From positions 81,926,715 through 81,990,714 of the forward strand of contig CM077646.1 in NCBI GenBank assembly GCA_039707465.1: a DNA stretch of 64,000 nt, written 5' to 3'. Below are positions 45,991 through 57,715 of this stretch, piece after piece. The stretch is from Rhabdophis nuchalis. Its lineage: Eukaryota > Chordata > Lepidosauria > Squamata > Natricidae. The stretch's first letter is position 1. Each line of letters starts with the position of its first letter. The position numbers and the translations under genes were made by a program. Below the pieces are notes generated by a model. The model searched no databases. It was given only the letters and a program-made list of their open reading frames with translations, and was not told where the DNA came from.

Positions 45991-46954
45991 TTATTTATTT
46001 ATTTATTTATTTTATTAAATTTATACCCCGCCCTTCTCCTTGTTAGGACCCAGGGCGGCGCACAGGCATTATTAAAACCACAAAAATACAATAAATATCA
46101 ATTTAAAATATATTAAATTAGATTAACCCGTGCTAAAACCCATGTTAAAAACCTTCCCAAATTATTATTTTTTTTTTTTTTTTTTTAAAGTCAGGAACAG
46201 GGGGCTATCCTAGGCCGGCTTGTTGAAATAAATACGTCTTAAGACGTTGGCGGAAGAGACGGAGGTCCGAGATAGTGCGAAGGTCGGGGGGTAGGTCGTT
46301 CCAGAGGGCCGGGCCCGCCACAGAGAAGGCCCTTCCCCTGGGTGTCGCCAACCGGCATTGCCCCGTCGACGGCACCCGGAGAAGGCCCTCTCTGTGGGAG
46401 CGGATCGGACGAAGGGATGTATGGGGCAGGAGGCGGTCTCGTATATAGCTAGGCCCCGAGCCATGGAGCGATTTAAAGATGGTTGTCAACACCTTGAAGC
46501 GCACTCGAAAGGCCACAGGCAGCCAGTGCAGCTCGCGCAGGAGAGGTGTTACGTGGGTTTGCCTTGAGGCACCCATAATCACCCACGCGGCCGCATTCTG
46601 CACTAACTGTAGCTTTCGAGCGCACCTCAAGGGGAGCCCCATGTAGAGAGCGTTGCAGTAATCCAGCCGGGATGTCACAAGCGCTTGAGTGACTGTGCGA
46701 AGGGCTCCCCGGTCCAGTAAGGGGCGCAACTGGCGTATCAGGCGTACCTGATAGAACGCCCCCCTGGCCACGGCCGCCACATGGTCCTCCATGGACAGCC
46801 GGGAATCCAGGAGGACACCCAAGTTGCGCGCCCTCTCCACGGGGGCCAGTTGTTCGCCCCCAATGGCCAGTTAACTGGCTGAACCGGGGTGCCGGAAACC
46901 ACAGCCACTCGGTCTTGGACGGGTTGAGTTTGAGTTTGTTACTACCCATCCAGA
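45991..46954 (-). mobile_element. L2-clade LINE copy F, 5'-truncated
   Basis: Right to left, the copy starts within the RT at WMGSNKLKLNPSKTEWLWF (46954), passes the C-terminal blocks to the hairpin near 46025-46062, and ends in an ATTT-type tail at 45991. A poly-T run at 46166-46187 interrupts the 3' UTR. Confidence 0.88.
46205..46954 (-). pseudogene. C-terminal part of L2 reverse transcriptase (copy F)
   Basis: The first codons (MGSNKLKLNPSKTEW to PRFSQL) are in one frame. A deletion at about 46865 then shifts to the frame of [16 protein letters not shown], which stays open to QQAGLG at 46205. YADD and endonuclease are absent. Confidence 0.87.
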
Positions 46955-47262
46955 ACAACAATATGTTGTTTTCTTCCTCTGATCTTGGAGAAGTTCTAAT
47001 GACAGGGCTTTCTGCGTGGGCTAGGATCTGAAATTGGGGCACCCTTTGGAAGGTAGGCATCTTTGTTTTTGAGCTGGATTGAAGTTTAATTCCATATCAG
47101 TTTAAATATTCTATTCATGATTTATTATATTTGCTCATTTTTGATGGATGAGTCCCATTCCAAGATATGCAGTTTCACTTATGGACATGATGCTTTTAAA
47201 CTTTTAAATGGTCCTGATTCAGTTTTCATGGGAAGATAGGTTTAGGTTTTCAAAGGGGAATG

Positions 47263-47739
47263 TCTGCGAGACCGCATCCTACCCCATACATCCTTTGGCT
47301 GATTCGCTCCCACAAAGAGGGACTTCTCCGAGTGCCGTCCATCAGGCAATGCCAGCGGGCGACGCCCAGGGGAAGGGCCTTCTCTGTGGTGGGCCCAACC
47401 CTCTGGAACGACCTACCCCCTGAATTTAGAACGACCACGGACCTCTGCGCCTTCCGCCAGAAATTAAAGACTCTCTTGTTTCATCAGGCCGATTTGGCTT
47501 AAGGCATTTACCTACCCTACAGGCTGTACCTCAAATTGTTTTAATTGGGTTTTAGATGGGGTTAATGTTTTAATACTTTTAAACTTTTAGCACAGGGATA
47601 ATTTATTTAATTCGGTTTTAATTATTTATATTTGTGATACTATGTGGTTTTAATTTCCTGTGCACCGCCCCGGGTCCCTTTGGGGAGAGGGTGCGGTTAT
47701 ATAAATCCAATTAATAAAATAAATAAATAATAAATAAAT
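47263..47739 (+). mobile_element. L2-clade LINE copy G, 3' end only
   Basis: Begins at gcgagaccgcatcctacccc. Its last about 80 codons run to LKTLLFHQADLA (stop at about 47502), then about 160 bp of 3' UTR, the hairpin cgccccgggtccc...gagggtgcgg, and an AATA-unit tail. This hairpin type matches copy C. Confidence 0.85.
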
Positions 47740-47744
47740 GTCTG

Positions 47745-47905
47745 TGGAGACTCTCAGTCATCCAAATCATTATTGCCCCAAAGGTGGTTTTACAAAAGGC
47801 AACTGGACTATTTTTTGCTTTTCTTTGAAGATGTTTCACTTCTCATCAAAGAATTTTCTCCAGTTCCCCTTTTCAAAGGGAAGCAAGTGGTGAAACAAGA
47901 TTCTG
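47745..47905. repeat. Unclassified repeat with GAAGATGTTTCACTTCTC core
   Basis: The sequence gtggagactctcagtcatcc, then ggcaactggacta and tgaagatgtttcacttctca, is a recurrent arrangement in vertebrate genomes that I associate with Penelope-like retroelements. A scrap like its start lies at 10372-10430. Classification is uncertain. Confidence 0.4.
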
Positions 47906-48155
47906 TGAGCTGACACATAGTTGTTGTTTTTAAGTGTATTTGCTTAGTTCAATACCTTTCCAGCTTTGGTTAAACACATCTTAAAAATCACTCCTGTCAA
48001 AAGTACAAAGGGATGGATAAGAATCATTGTTGCATAGCAAGAAAAAACAGCCCTCGTTTAATGAACACCCAAAGTTAACAATGTACTTTGTGTGGATGGA
48101 AAATGTGTTGCTCTGTTATTCTCTTCAGAGTTCATCAAGTCATCTTCATCTAAGG

Positions 48156-48290
48156 CAGGGGTGTCCAAACTTGGGAACTTTAAGGCTTGTGGACTTCAAC
48201 TCCCAGAATTCCCCAGCCAGCTCTGCTGGCTGGGGAATTCTGGAAGTTGAAGTCCACAAGCCTTAAAGTTCCCAAGTTTGGACACCCCTG
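48156..48290. mobile_element. Foldback hAT MITE, near-perfect palindrome
   Basis: The 135-bp element is a nearly perfect inverted repeat. The left arm starts caggggtgtccaaacttggg, the right arm ends caagtttggacacccctg, and the centre is ccagccagctctgctggctg. An exact 8-bp duplication, atctaagg, flanks it (48148-48155 and 48291-48298). A transcript would form one long hairpin. High arm identity suggests a young copy. Confidence 0.93.
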
Positions 48291-48298
48291 ATCTAAGG

Positions 48299-48942
48299 TA
48301 TGCTTTTCAAACTTGGCAACTTTAAGATGGGTGGATTTCAACTCTCCACCAGTGCTGGCTGGGGAATTCTGGGAGTTAAAGTTTAAATAGTGTATTTTTC
48401 GGAATATAAGATGCAAGACCTTTTTCCATCAAAAAAGAGGCTGAAAATCTGGGTGTATCTTATACACTGAATACAGCATTTTTTGCCTCCCAATACTCCA
48501 CCCCTTCACCAAAATGGCCGTGCATAGCTTTTAGAAGGCTTTCGGAGAGCTTCTAGGGGCTGGGGAGGGCAGAAATGAGCAAAAAACAGCCTGTTTTTTT
48601 GCCCTCCTGTCCCCCAGCAGTGCTCTATAAGCTTCCTAAAAGCTATCCATGCCCTTTTTTTGACAAAGATCGGGCCAGTTTTTGTGAAAAACGAGCCATT
48701 TTTTGCTCATTTTTGTCCCCCACCCCACCCCCAAGAGCACTCTACAAGCCTCCTAAGGGCTATTCATGCCCTTTTGGGGGGGGGGGGGAGATGGCCCATT
48801 TTTGTGAAAAACAGACCATTTTTGGGAGGTTTGCAAGTTTCAAAACCTTTTTTAAAAAAAATTTCCTCTTCAAAACCTTGCTGTGTTTTCTTATACTGTG
48901 AAAAATAAGGTAACTTAAAATTGCCAAGTTTGAAAAGCATTG
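48299..48942. mobile_element. Second foldback hAT MITE, interrupted
   Basis: The left arm tatgcttttcaaacttggca and right arm ttgccaagtttgaaaagcat pair. The left flank is the same atctaagg that ends the previous MITE, and the right flank is ctctaaga (48943-48950), 6 of 8 bases alike. The right arm is split by the element at 48391-48915. Confidence 0.75.
48391..48915. mobile_element. Nested TIR element with internal tandem duplication
   Basis: Its ends, tgtatttttcggaatataag and cttatactgtgaaaaata, are imperfect inverted repeats of a kind common in amniotes. Inside, a unit of about 115 bp carrying gtgctctataagc, gccctttttt and gtgaaaaacgagcc occurs twice (about 48600-48720 and 48725-48830). No transposase is present and the superfamily is uncertain. 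Confidence 0.55.
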
Positions 48943-48950
48943 CTCTAAGA

Positions 48951-50250
48951 GGAAACCTTGGCGAAAAGGAAGCACAGGGTATATCCCCATATCTAATAGA
49001 TGATACTTTTCTTTGGAATTTTCTTCAATCTCAATCCTATTATATGGAGAAAATATCTATTTGTTTGTTAAAATTACGGTAGCTGCTGAATAGCCACTTT
49101 GCCATGAAGGTAATGGAATAGAATGTCTGTGAGGAAATATTTATTTGTAATTGTGAAAGACTGTCATCTCTCTATTCTTCACCTGGCTTGCTGTCATTTT
49201 ACAGTGAGCAATTCCAGTAAAAGCCTCAAATGTGCCTCTCTAGCTGTAAACAGCATAAAATGTACACAGCTAATAATCTTTACTTTTATTCTATTTACTG
49301 TAGAAGTTCCTAAATGCTTTTAAATTTCTCTTCACTTCATGTAATTTGTCTTAGAGCAATTTTCAGCCCAAGATGTTCTCAGGAGAGGAGCAACCAAATA
49401 GAAATGGATTGTAATGCAGCACATTTTGTAGAATGGAAGATTGAAATATACTTATAGAAATTCAGCAAAGCCCCCAAACAGAAGTAAGTACAGGAATCAG
49501 AAACATATCTTTTTTGAGGAAGGTTTTTTTATTATTATCATTCAGGCATAAAATACATTATTATCTGAAACCACCAAGCATCTCCTCAGTGCTGGTAATT
49601 TCCTGTCAAAAGGAGCCAAAAGAGCGGTATCTTTAAATGGCAGAAATAATTCTACTTTGCTGAATCCATCTTTATTGAAGGAATAGGCAATCATACATCA
49701 TATAAGCGTAAGTTAAATATGAGTTCCTGAGTGTTATTAAAATCTAAACCTTAGCTGAACTTTTCAAAGAAATCAATTTTTTTGCCTGGTGCTAATGCAG
49801 TGATTTTGTTATTGAAGCATTGGTAGGAGCCCATTGTTATGTAGCTATAAATGTTGAAGAATCCTATTAGAACCATGGAAAAATATGTATGAGGCTTAAT
49901 CTTGGGCAATCTTCAGAAGTGGACAGGAAAAATGATAAAGTTGTTCAAAATTGTGCATTTAGTTTTTTTCCTTTTTTTCCTTTAATTTGTTAGTTTAAAC
50001 ACAATAAAACTAACCAAAAGAACACACATCCATATATCCAGAGCCATCTAATACATCTTCAGAGGAAAGGGGTACATTTGAGTAGTGGATTCTAGGAGTA
50101 TTACCAGTTTTGTTGCAGAGGTTTTGGTGAACGTTCTGAGAAATAACTTTATGCTTTAGAAACTAGTTGTATTTCCTTCCCTCCCTCCCTCCTTTCCTTC
50201 TTCTCTAATTCACAATTGCAATGGCATGTGACTAATCTTACATTAAAATC
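48951..50250. other. Non-coding sequence
   Basis: No feature supported. A pyrimidine run occurs at 50165-50215. Confidence 0.5.
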
Positions 50251-50259
50251 AAAAGTACA

Positions 50260-52228
50260 AAAAAAAAAAACAAGGGCAAAGTTATTTTTTAGATCTAAGT
50301 CTCTTGGCAATTGTATCTTCCCCCTTCTCCCCCGGGCCCCCAGCGGACGGGGCCATGGCTCCCCCTGCCCCCCCTGGATCTTCTCCCAGGACAGAGGAAT
50401 GTTTTTTAAAAAAGGCTTCCGCCTCAGCAACTGTTTTAATCTTCACTCTACCTCCTTCCCAGAACACCAGCATCCCTTCGGGTATCACCCACTTGAACCA
50501 GATCCCATGATCAAACAATGTTTTAGACAAGAAGGAAAATTTCCTTCTAGCTTCTCTAATCTTTCTTGGAATCTGCTTCAAGATGGTAACCTCCTTTTGT
50601 TGGTAAATCATAGGACTCCCTCTTTGCGCCTTCAAGATCTCCTCTCTGGTTGACCTTCTAACAAATTTTACATGTATCTCTCTGGGTACTTCATTCATCC
50701 TGGCATATGCAGAATTTATTCTGTAGACTAGGTCAATGTCCCCTCTGATCTCATCTTTAGGTTTATGTAAATAGTCTGCAATAATTGTACTCATAAGATC
50801 AGGGAGACATTCACCATCCATCTCAGAAACATTCTGAAATCTCAAAAAATATCTATCCTAGTCACGTGCCCATTTATTTCCACAACCTCATTAGAAACAT
50901 TTTTAATCTCTCCCTTAGCCCCCTCCAGCCCCCCTTTCAATTCTTCATTCTTCTGTGTATTCTCAAGCACTTGTTTTCGAGTGTCCAATAATTCCTTTTT
51001 AAAGTTGACATTTTCTGCCCTCTGGGCCTTAATTTCTAATACCAAATTTTGTATAACAGATTCAAGGGCAGTCATTCTTTGTTCAAGGCGTGCCAGTGTT
51101 TCTTCTTGTGCCATGTTTAGCTGTTAAAATCCGTGCCAATAAAATGGCGTTTTTAGGGTGGGGCTGGTAGGCAGATCAGGAGTCCAAAGTTCTTAAAGTT
51201 GTATAGCTGCAAAATTCAGAAACCAGTAGAGAAACACTTTTCCAACTCCATAGGTATAATAACGAAGGCAATCCAGAAAGGAAAACACAAATCCAAAAAA
51301 AGAAAATTCTTCATCAATAATTAGAGGAAGTCCAAATCACAAAGAGACACTGGTAATTTTCCATAGGTCATAGTCAGTCGGGGACAAAGAGAAGCCATTT
51401 TCCGCCCAAACTCAGAGCCCGAGGGAGAAAGCGGTTAAAAAGCAAAAAAGAAACTGTTTCAGCCAGACCTAGAGACATAATTGCAACAAGCCGCAAAGTA
51501 CTTTCCCTTGTTAAAGACCATCCAGATTAAAAGTTTCCGATTCCTCTCAACAAGGCATTTCCGAGTGCCGCTTTTAGTCCAAGGGGGGGTTTTTGGAAAC
51601 AAACACCCCCCTCCAGTCCCTTTCAGCCCGGCTGACAGTACAAGAAAAAAAGTTTTAAACGCTCACTCTCCGCTCGCAGCTGAGGTCCCGAAAAGCCTCC
51701 CGACTCTTCCGATCGCCTCTCTTCATGGAATTAAATGGTGCCGCCAACCTTTGGCGAAGGGAAGACCCCCCGCAGCATGTCCTCTTCCGCCTAAGCCGAG
51801 GAGCAGGGTCGCTCGCCCCACTGCCGTGGGGGGGGGGGCTTCCCTGTCGAGCCGGCTTTACGGGAGAAGCCCCAAACAAGGGGCTTCTCGCCCCCGTGGG
51901 GGGGCAGGAAAAGGAACAAAGCGGCGAGCGAACCCTAAGTTCGCCCGTCGCCGCCGGAGCCGGAACCGGAGTAATATTGTATGATATTTGTAATCTGGAT
52001 TTTTGTAATTGACTGACAGTATATAATTGAAAAATTTAGGAATATGTACTTGCTCCCAGCTTGTAGTGTTATGTGAAATGTTTTTTTTCTTTCTTTTTAA
52101 TAATGTAACTTGAGGTACCGGAGGAGCCGACGACTTTGACGTGACTACTCTCAAAATTTCTATGTAACCCTTACCCTACCCCACAAAAAATGTAAACTCA
52201 ATAAAACTTTTTCAATATAAAAAAAAAA
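50260..52228 (+). mobile_element. ORF1-only L1-like element with 5' inversion (twin priming)
   Basis: The left part (50260-51970) is the element reversed: the ORF1 end comes first and the GC-rich 5' UTR tip is at 51970. Plus-strand 3' UTR follows at once (51971 onward), ending ctcaataaaactttttcaat plus A tail. The duplication aaaagtaca lies at 50251-50259 and 52229-52237. This is the layout produced when two primers copy one L1 RNA. The 3' UTR matches the element at 30833 over its last about 100 bp. No ORF2 sequence is seen, although the junction may have removed it. Confidence 0.82.
50282..51114 (-). pseudogene. L1 ORF1, frameshifted, in inverted segment
   Basis: The N-terminal part (51114 to about 50845) encodes MAQEETLARLEQRMTALES and a coiled-coil stretch with NTQKNEELKGGLEGAKGEI. 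A deletion of about 13 bp near 50848 shifts the frame. The rest (50845-50282) has the RRM and C-terminal domain, with LPDLMSTIIADYLHKPKDEI, VPREIHVKFVRR and FWEGGRVKIKTVAEAEAF, ending KRLRSKK. The C-terminal half is far closer to the ORF1 at 31692 than the coiled coil is. This protein is no longer made whole. Confidence 0.87.
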
Positions 52229-52383
52229 AAAAGTACAGAACAGCCAGATAAAAATAACATAAAAAGCACATAGCATGACTGAGGTCATCTCACAATCATT
52301 CAGATTTCCATTCCAGACGGGCTCAACCTGCACAACTTCCATAAGAAATGCCATTCGTCAATATCTTACAGAATGCCAATTGG

Positions 52384-55300
52384 ATAATAATAATAATAAA
52401 TTTATTTTGTATACCACATCCTCTCCCCAAGGGGACTTGGAGTGGTGCACAGGGCAAAAATTTAAAATACTATAAAAATACATACATAGGATAAATACGA
52501 TGAATAAAAACGAATTAAATTAAGATTATCCCTGCGCTAAAATCCCCAAGTTACCACACTAAAATTCCCTAACACTCTAAAGGTAAAGACTAACCTAGGC
52601 TGGCCAAGCAGAAAAAGTATGTTTTGAGTTTTTGACGGAAGGAGCGGAGGTCCGTAGTTGTTCTGATGTCGGGGGGAAGGTCATTCCAGAGGGTTGGGCC
52701 TGCCACAGAGAAGGCCCTTCCCCTGGGCGCCGCCCGTTGACAAAGTCTAGTGGACGGCACCCGGAGAAGTCCCTCTCTGTGGGAGCGAACCGGCCGTGAG
52801 GATGTATGGGGCAGGATCCGATCCCGCAGATAGCTAGGTCCCGTGCCATGGAGCGCTTTAAAGATAACAACTAACACCTTGAAGCGCACCCGAAAGACGA
52901 CAGGCAGCCAGTGCAGCTCGCGCAAGAGTGGTGTTATATGGGTGAACCTAGAGGTCCCCATTATTGCTCGCGCGGCTGCATTCTGGACCAGCTGAAGTCT
53001 TCAGGTGCACCTCAGGGGGAGCCCCATGTAGAGAGAGTTACAATAGTCCAGTCGGGATGTCATGAGGGCATGAGTGACTGTGCAAAGGGCATCCCGATCC
53101 AATAAGGGGCGCAACTGGCGTACCAGGCGAACCTGGTAGAATGCCCTCCTGGCCACGGCTGTCATTTGATCTTCCATGGACAGCCGGGTATCCAGGAGGA
53201 CACCCAAGTTGCGCGCCCCATCCACAGGGGTAAGGTGTTCGTCCCCTATGGCCAGTGATGGAGTCAACTGGTTGAATCGGGCGGCCGGAAACCACAGCCA
53301 CTCGATCTTAGACGGGTTGAGTCTGAGTCTGTTACTTCCCATCCAGGCCCGCACGGCTTCCAGGCACTGGCACATCACCGCTACGGCATCGTTGGGGTGG
53401 TTTGGGGTAGATATATACAGCTGCGTATCATCAGCGTAGAAGTGGTACTCTACCCCAAAACCACGGATGATCTCACCCAGCGGCTTCATATATGTGTTGA
53501 ACAGGAGAGGCAAGAGGACCGACCCCTGAGGCACCCCACATGTGAGGGGTCTCGAGGTCGACCTCTGCTCTCCTGCCAACACAAATTGCGATCGACCAGA
53601 GAGATAGGAGGAGAACCACCATAAAACGGTGCCTCCCACCCCCAACCCCCCCAGCCGATGCAATAGGATACCATGGTCGATGGTATCAAAAGCCGCTGAG
53701 AGGTCTAATAGGACCAGGATGGAGGAACAACCCCCATCTCTGGCCCTCCAGAGATCATCTACCAACGCGACCAATGCCGTCTCGGTGCTATGCCCGGGCC
53801 GGAAGCCGGACTGGCGCGGGTCTAAATAATCAACTTCCTCCAAGTGACGGGGAAACTGTTGTGCCACCACACTCTCTACAACCTTCGCCAGGAAGGGAAG
53901 GTTGGAGACGGGACGATAGTTGACTAATAAAGCTGGGTCCAGAGAGGGCTTCTTCAGGAGGGGCCTCACCATGGCCTCTTTAAGGGAGGCAGGCAAGAAA
54001 CCCTCACTCAGAGAAGCGTTGACAACCTTTGGAGCCAGCCTCGTGTCACCTCCCAGGATGTCAGTACAAGCCAGGAAGGACACGGGTCCAATAAACATGT
54101 GGTGGCTCGCAGTCGCCCACGTAACCTGTCCATATCTTCGGAAGTAACAGAGTCAAACTCCTCCCAACCAAGACCCGCCTCGTGCGATCCCACTGGGCCA
54201 TCAATGGAGACTAACTCGTTCTGAATCTGAGCGATTTTCTCCTGCAGATAAATCCCAAATTCCTCTGCTCTACCCTGTAATGGGGTTTCCCGCACCCTCT
54301 GTTGTAGGAGGGAGCGGGTCACCCTAAACAGGGCAGCAGGGCGGTTATCTGCGGATGCTATGAGAGTGGCACAATGATGGCGTTTGGCCACTCTCAGCGC
54401 CACAATGTAAGTCCGTAAATGGGCTCTTACCTGTGTCCGGTCAGATTCAGATCGAGTAGACCTCCATCTTCTCTCTAGGCATCTCTTGTGGCGTTTCATC
54501 ACCCTTAGCTCCTTGGTGAACCAAGGAAGAGAGGCCGCAAGGGCGCGACCCAATCCAAGGCTCCCGGAGGTCCTCCATCGGGGCGCGGGTCAGGGGTACA
54601 GGAAGTGGCCCAAGCGCCGCCTGGAACCCATCAGGGTCCATCAGGCGCCTGGGGCGGAACCAAATAGGTGACTCAGGTTCCGCCTCCCCGCGGTGGGGAG
54701 TAGCGGTTGGAAAGTCGAGCCAGAGAAGTGAGTGGTCTGACCATGACAAGGGCGTGATGACTATATCCCCTATACCCAGATCACTCTTCCATTGGCCTGA
54801 GACAAAGATGAGATCCGGTGTATGTCCACCCTCGTGGGTGGGGCCTTGAATTAATTGGGTCAGGTCCATGGCCGTCATGGAAGCCATGAACTCCCGAGCT
54901 ACCTCGGATGATTCGCCCGCCGATGGCAGATTAAAGTCCCCCATGACTAAAAGTCTGGGGGTCTCAACTGCCATCGTAACGATCACCTCGAGGAGCTCGG
55001 GCAGGGCTGCTGTTACATAGCGGGGAGTCAGGTATACAACCAGCAAGCCCAACTGCCTCCCTAGGCCCCACTTCACACAGAGGGACTCACAACCAGTAGT
55101 CTGTGGCACAATGGTCTCTCTCGGCTCGAGACCTTCCCTAACAATAACTGCTACCCCACCACCCCTGCCTAGGGCCTGGGGCTGATGAAAAGCGCGGTAA
55201 CCTGGTGGGCACATTTCAACGAGGGGAAGTCCTCCCTCGTGGCCCAACCAGGTCTCCGCAATTCCTACCAGGTCCGGCTCCCCCTCTGACACAAGGTCAT

Positions 55301-55735
55301 GGATGAGGGGGGCTTTGTTGACCACGGACCTGGCATTGCAAAACATCAGCCGCAGGCCCTGGCTCTGTACTCCCTGACCACCTAGCCTGCGGGGGTTGTG
55401 GCACCTGACCGTTTGCAGCCAACGGCTACGTGCCCCCAACCGGGAGGACAAAACTTGTCTCCCCTCGGACCTGCCTCTCCCCACGACCCTCTGGATGGAT
55501 ATGCCCTCCTTCGGAATGACTCGTGTTTCCCCCCTCCTAGCGGATCCTTCCGCTTCCCTCCGCCGGCTGCTGGTCCGGCCCTTTCTTTCCTCTTCCGTCT
55601 CTACCTGTCTATACCCTCCCCCCTCCCTGGTACCCCCTAAAACAGACAATAATTTACGAATTAAAGAACCCCTTCTCCCACCTCTCCGGATTAATAAATC
55701 CCTCATCAAGGTGGGCCCTCGTTAGAGCGGAGGGC
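52384..55735 (-). mobile_element. L2-clade LINE copy H, longest copy
   Basis: It extends about 3.35 kb from an (AAT)n tail (52384) and hairpin (52425-52460) through RT, linker and endonuclease to a region upstream of the endonuclease that no other copy here retains. It shares subfamily residues with copy D. The hairpin has ccac/gtgg where other copies have ccgc/gcgg, so the pairing is kept. The exact 5' end is uncertain. Confidence 0.88.
52590..55709 (-). pseudogene. L2 ORF2 (endonuclease-RT), near full length, broken
   Basis: The pieces at 55709-54447, 54553-54008, 54098-53001 and 52961-52590 are one gene. About 125 residues rich in Arg, Gly and Glu precede the endonuclease. This then shows LRLMFCNARSVVNK near residue 125, IAETWLGHEGGLP, RLLVMGDFNLPSAG, GGHTPDLIFVSGQW near 291 and SDHSLLWLDF near 320, all expected endonuclease motifs. 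A deletion near 54560 and a 1-base loss near 54030 shift the frame. The RT is intact with [14 protein letters not shown] and [11 protein letters not shown] replaces Arg after PLRCT at 53001, as in copy D. Confidence 0.88.
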
Positions 55736-57715
55736 CAAACCTGCGAAAGCGGGGATAAGGACTATCTAGTCTCACGGTCTATGTTGTTCCAAACAGCAGA
55801 TGTTGCAATACTCTAGGCACACTTACTGGGTCCCACCAGATGACACTGTTTTTATAAAAGGGACCCAGAGACCACAGCTACATCTCCTGGAATGGGCAGA
55901 GACTATTGGAGACAAGTGGTCCCACAAAAGTGCCATGGAGGACTTTACAGGTTGTAACAGAAACTTGAATTGGAAACCTACTGGAAGCCAGTGAAGTTCA
56001 CAGTGCTGTGGTGTTACATGGCCATATTATGGTTCATTTTAAACCAATTGAAGCTTCTGGATGTTCTTCAAAGCAGCTCTGTGGAGCACAATAGTCCAAC
56101 AAGAAGTAACCAAGACTATGAGTTAGATCCTCCGGATCCAGTAATATATGCAACTGAAGCACAGGCTGGATTTGTGCAAAGGCCCCCTTGGATTTCAGCT
56201 GCAGAAGCCAAGAGGAACCCCTGTCTTAAGGGAGTGCTAATCCATCTAGAACTAAAGATGAAGCCCTAAAACACACATCTGCTAGGATAAGCTGAAGCTT
56301 GTTCTTCCCCATCCAGGCCCCTCACATCTCCAGCCTGAGGAACTCTACTGCCAACTTGACCACAGCATTAAGTACCTCAGGTAGTAAAGTTGGAGTGCTT
56401 GAGGACACAGGTGCAGTAACAGCCCTCCAATATGACCCCTCTGTGCCAAGTTAATCATCTCATCCACTAATAAGTCACAGATGAAGGAGACCTTATTACA
56501 AGCTGACCTGACATGAAGTGATTTGACAAGCTCCTTTGCTTTTTATTACTTGATTCCTTTCTCCTTCCCATGAGCCATGGCAAATGTGCTAACAACTAAT
56601 CTGTGCACTCCAATTGTTTCCATTTGCCAAGAATTCTCTTTGAAGATGTCTCTATTTTGCCTTTGGGCAGGATGCTAGGAGCATTTTTTAAAACTCATTG
56701 TCATGGCAAGATTACATGTCCTTCAAATGCCATTCAGCTTGCCAGATCTTCATAAATTAAATCTTAGGTTGGGTAGTGGTGCAGGATGTTTTTAGATTCC
56801 AGAGCTTTAAACGCATATAAAGCTATGATTGTTCGATAGTGCCAGAATATTAAGTACCAGAAAGGAAAAAATGGAACACATGGAATAGAGGAGATAATGG
56901 ACTGGTTGCAATTCCCAGCAGAAGCAGACAAGAATATACTTGGGGAAGAGTACATATCAGCACATTGGGGTAGACCCTATTTGCCTTACATCATCAAAGG
57001 GCCTATGTGAAAAGTATGCATGGCAAAAGACTGGGGTAAGATTTCTGAATATTTTATGATGCTTTAAAAAGATCCCTCGAAACAGAGGGTTTTTAAAAAT
57101 TATCTCCCATATGTCCAAAGAAATGCTTTTTAGTCATGCTGAAAATATTGCTTCTCATTTTACAGAATCCTGAAATGGCTTATTCTACAGACTGTGGAAA
57201 GCAATTTTTTTCCAGATTAAACAGAGTGCATATTTCAAAATTTAAAGCTAATAATAGTGGACATACACATTGAACTATGAAGTTACGCATGGGAAATGCC
57301 AAAGGAGATTTAGCTCCACAGATCCAGTAACTCAATGAATGTAGTATAACTATATGGAGTTGCATGCAAAAAGAGTCAATCCTCTGAATATCTTAGTGCA
57401 GTTAGGAAAAATTCTATGTCTAAAACTCTGGGTAGTTATTGTTACTTATTTTTGACTACCTTTCCCCAGCTGCTTGCTGTCCAGGTGAACTGGATTATGA
57501 TTCCCATACCCCTCAGCCAGCACATGCTTCAAGATGTCCAGATTGTAGGGCAACCAGTTGGGGAGAGGGAGATGCAGCAAGTGAAACAGTTGGGTTTTTC
57601 CTTAATGCATTTTGGGAACCTAGGAAGTGGGGTTTGTTAATCATGCTTTCCAATTTAGAGCATTGTGTGAACACAGCAAAAGTAGTTTAATGATAAACCA
57701 TTTTTAAGTACGTCC
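55736..57715. other. Non-coding sequence with a possible very old L2 relic
   Basis: Parts of 55940-56340 (ctggaagccagtgaagttca, and cttgttcttccccatccagg) recall minus-strand L2 blocks, but the match is patchy. No gene was recognised in the remainder. Confidence 0.35.

Noticed and set aside
47830..47880. Possible hammerhead in the GAAGATGTTTCACTTCTC repeat
   Set aside because: The minus strand has gatgagaagtgaaac, close to core spacing, but the ctganga segment is not matched and no adequate stem II exists.
55940..56340. Additional L2 copy on the minus strand
   Set aside because: Only scattered short blocks resemble L2; too weak to annotate as an element.
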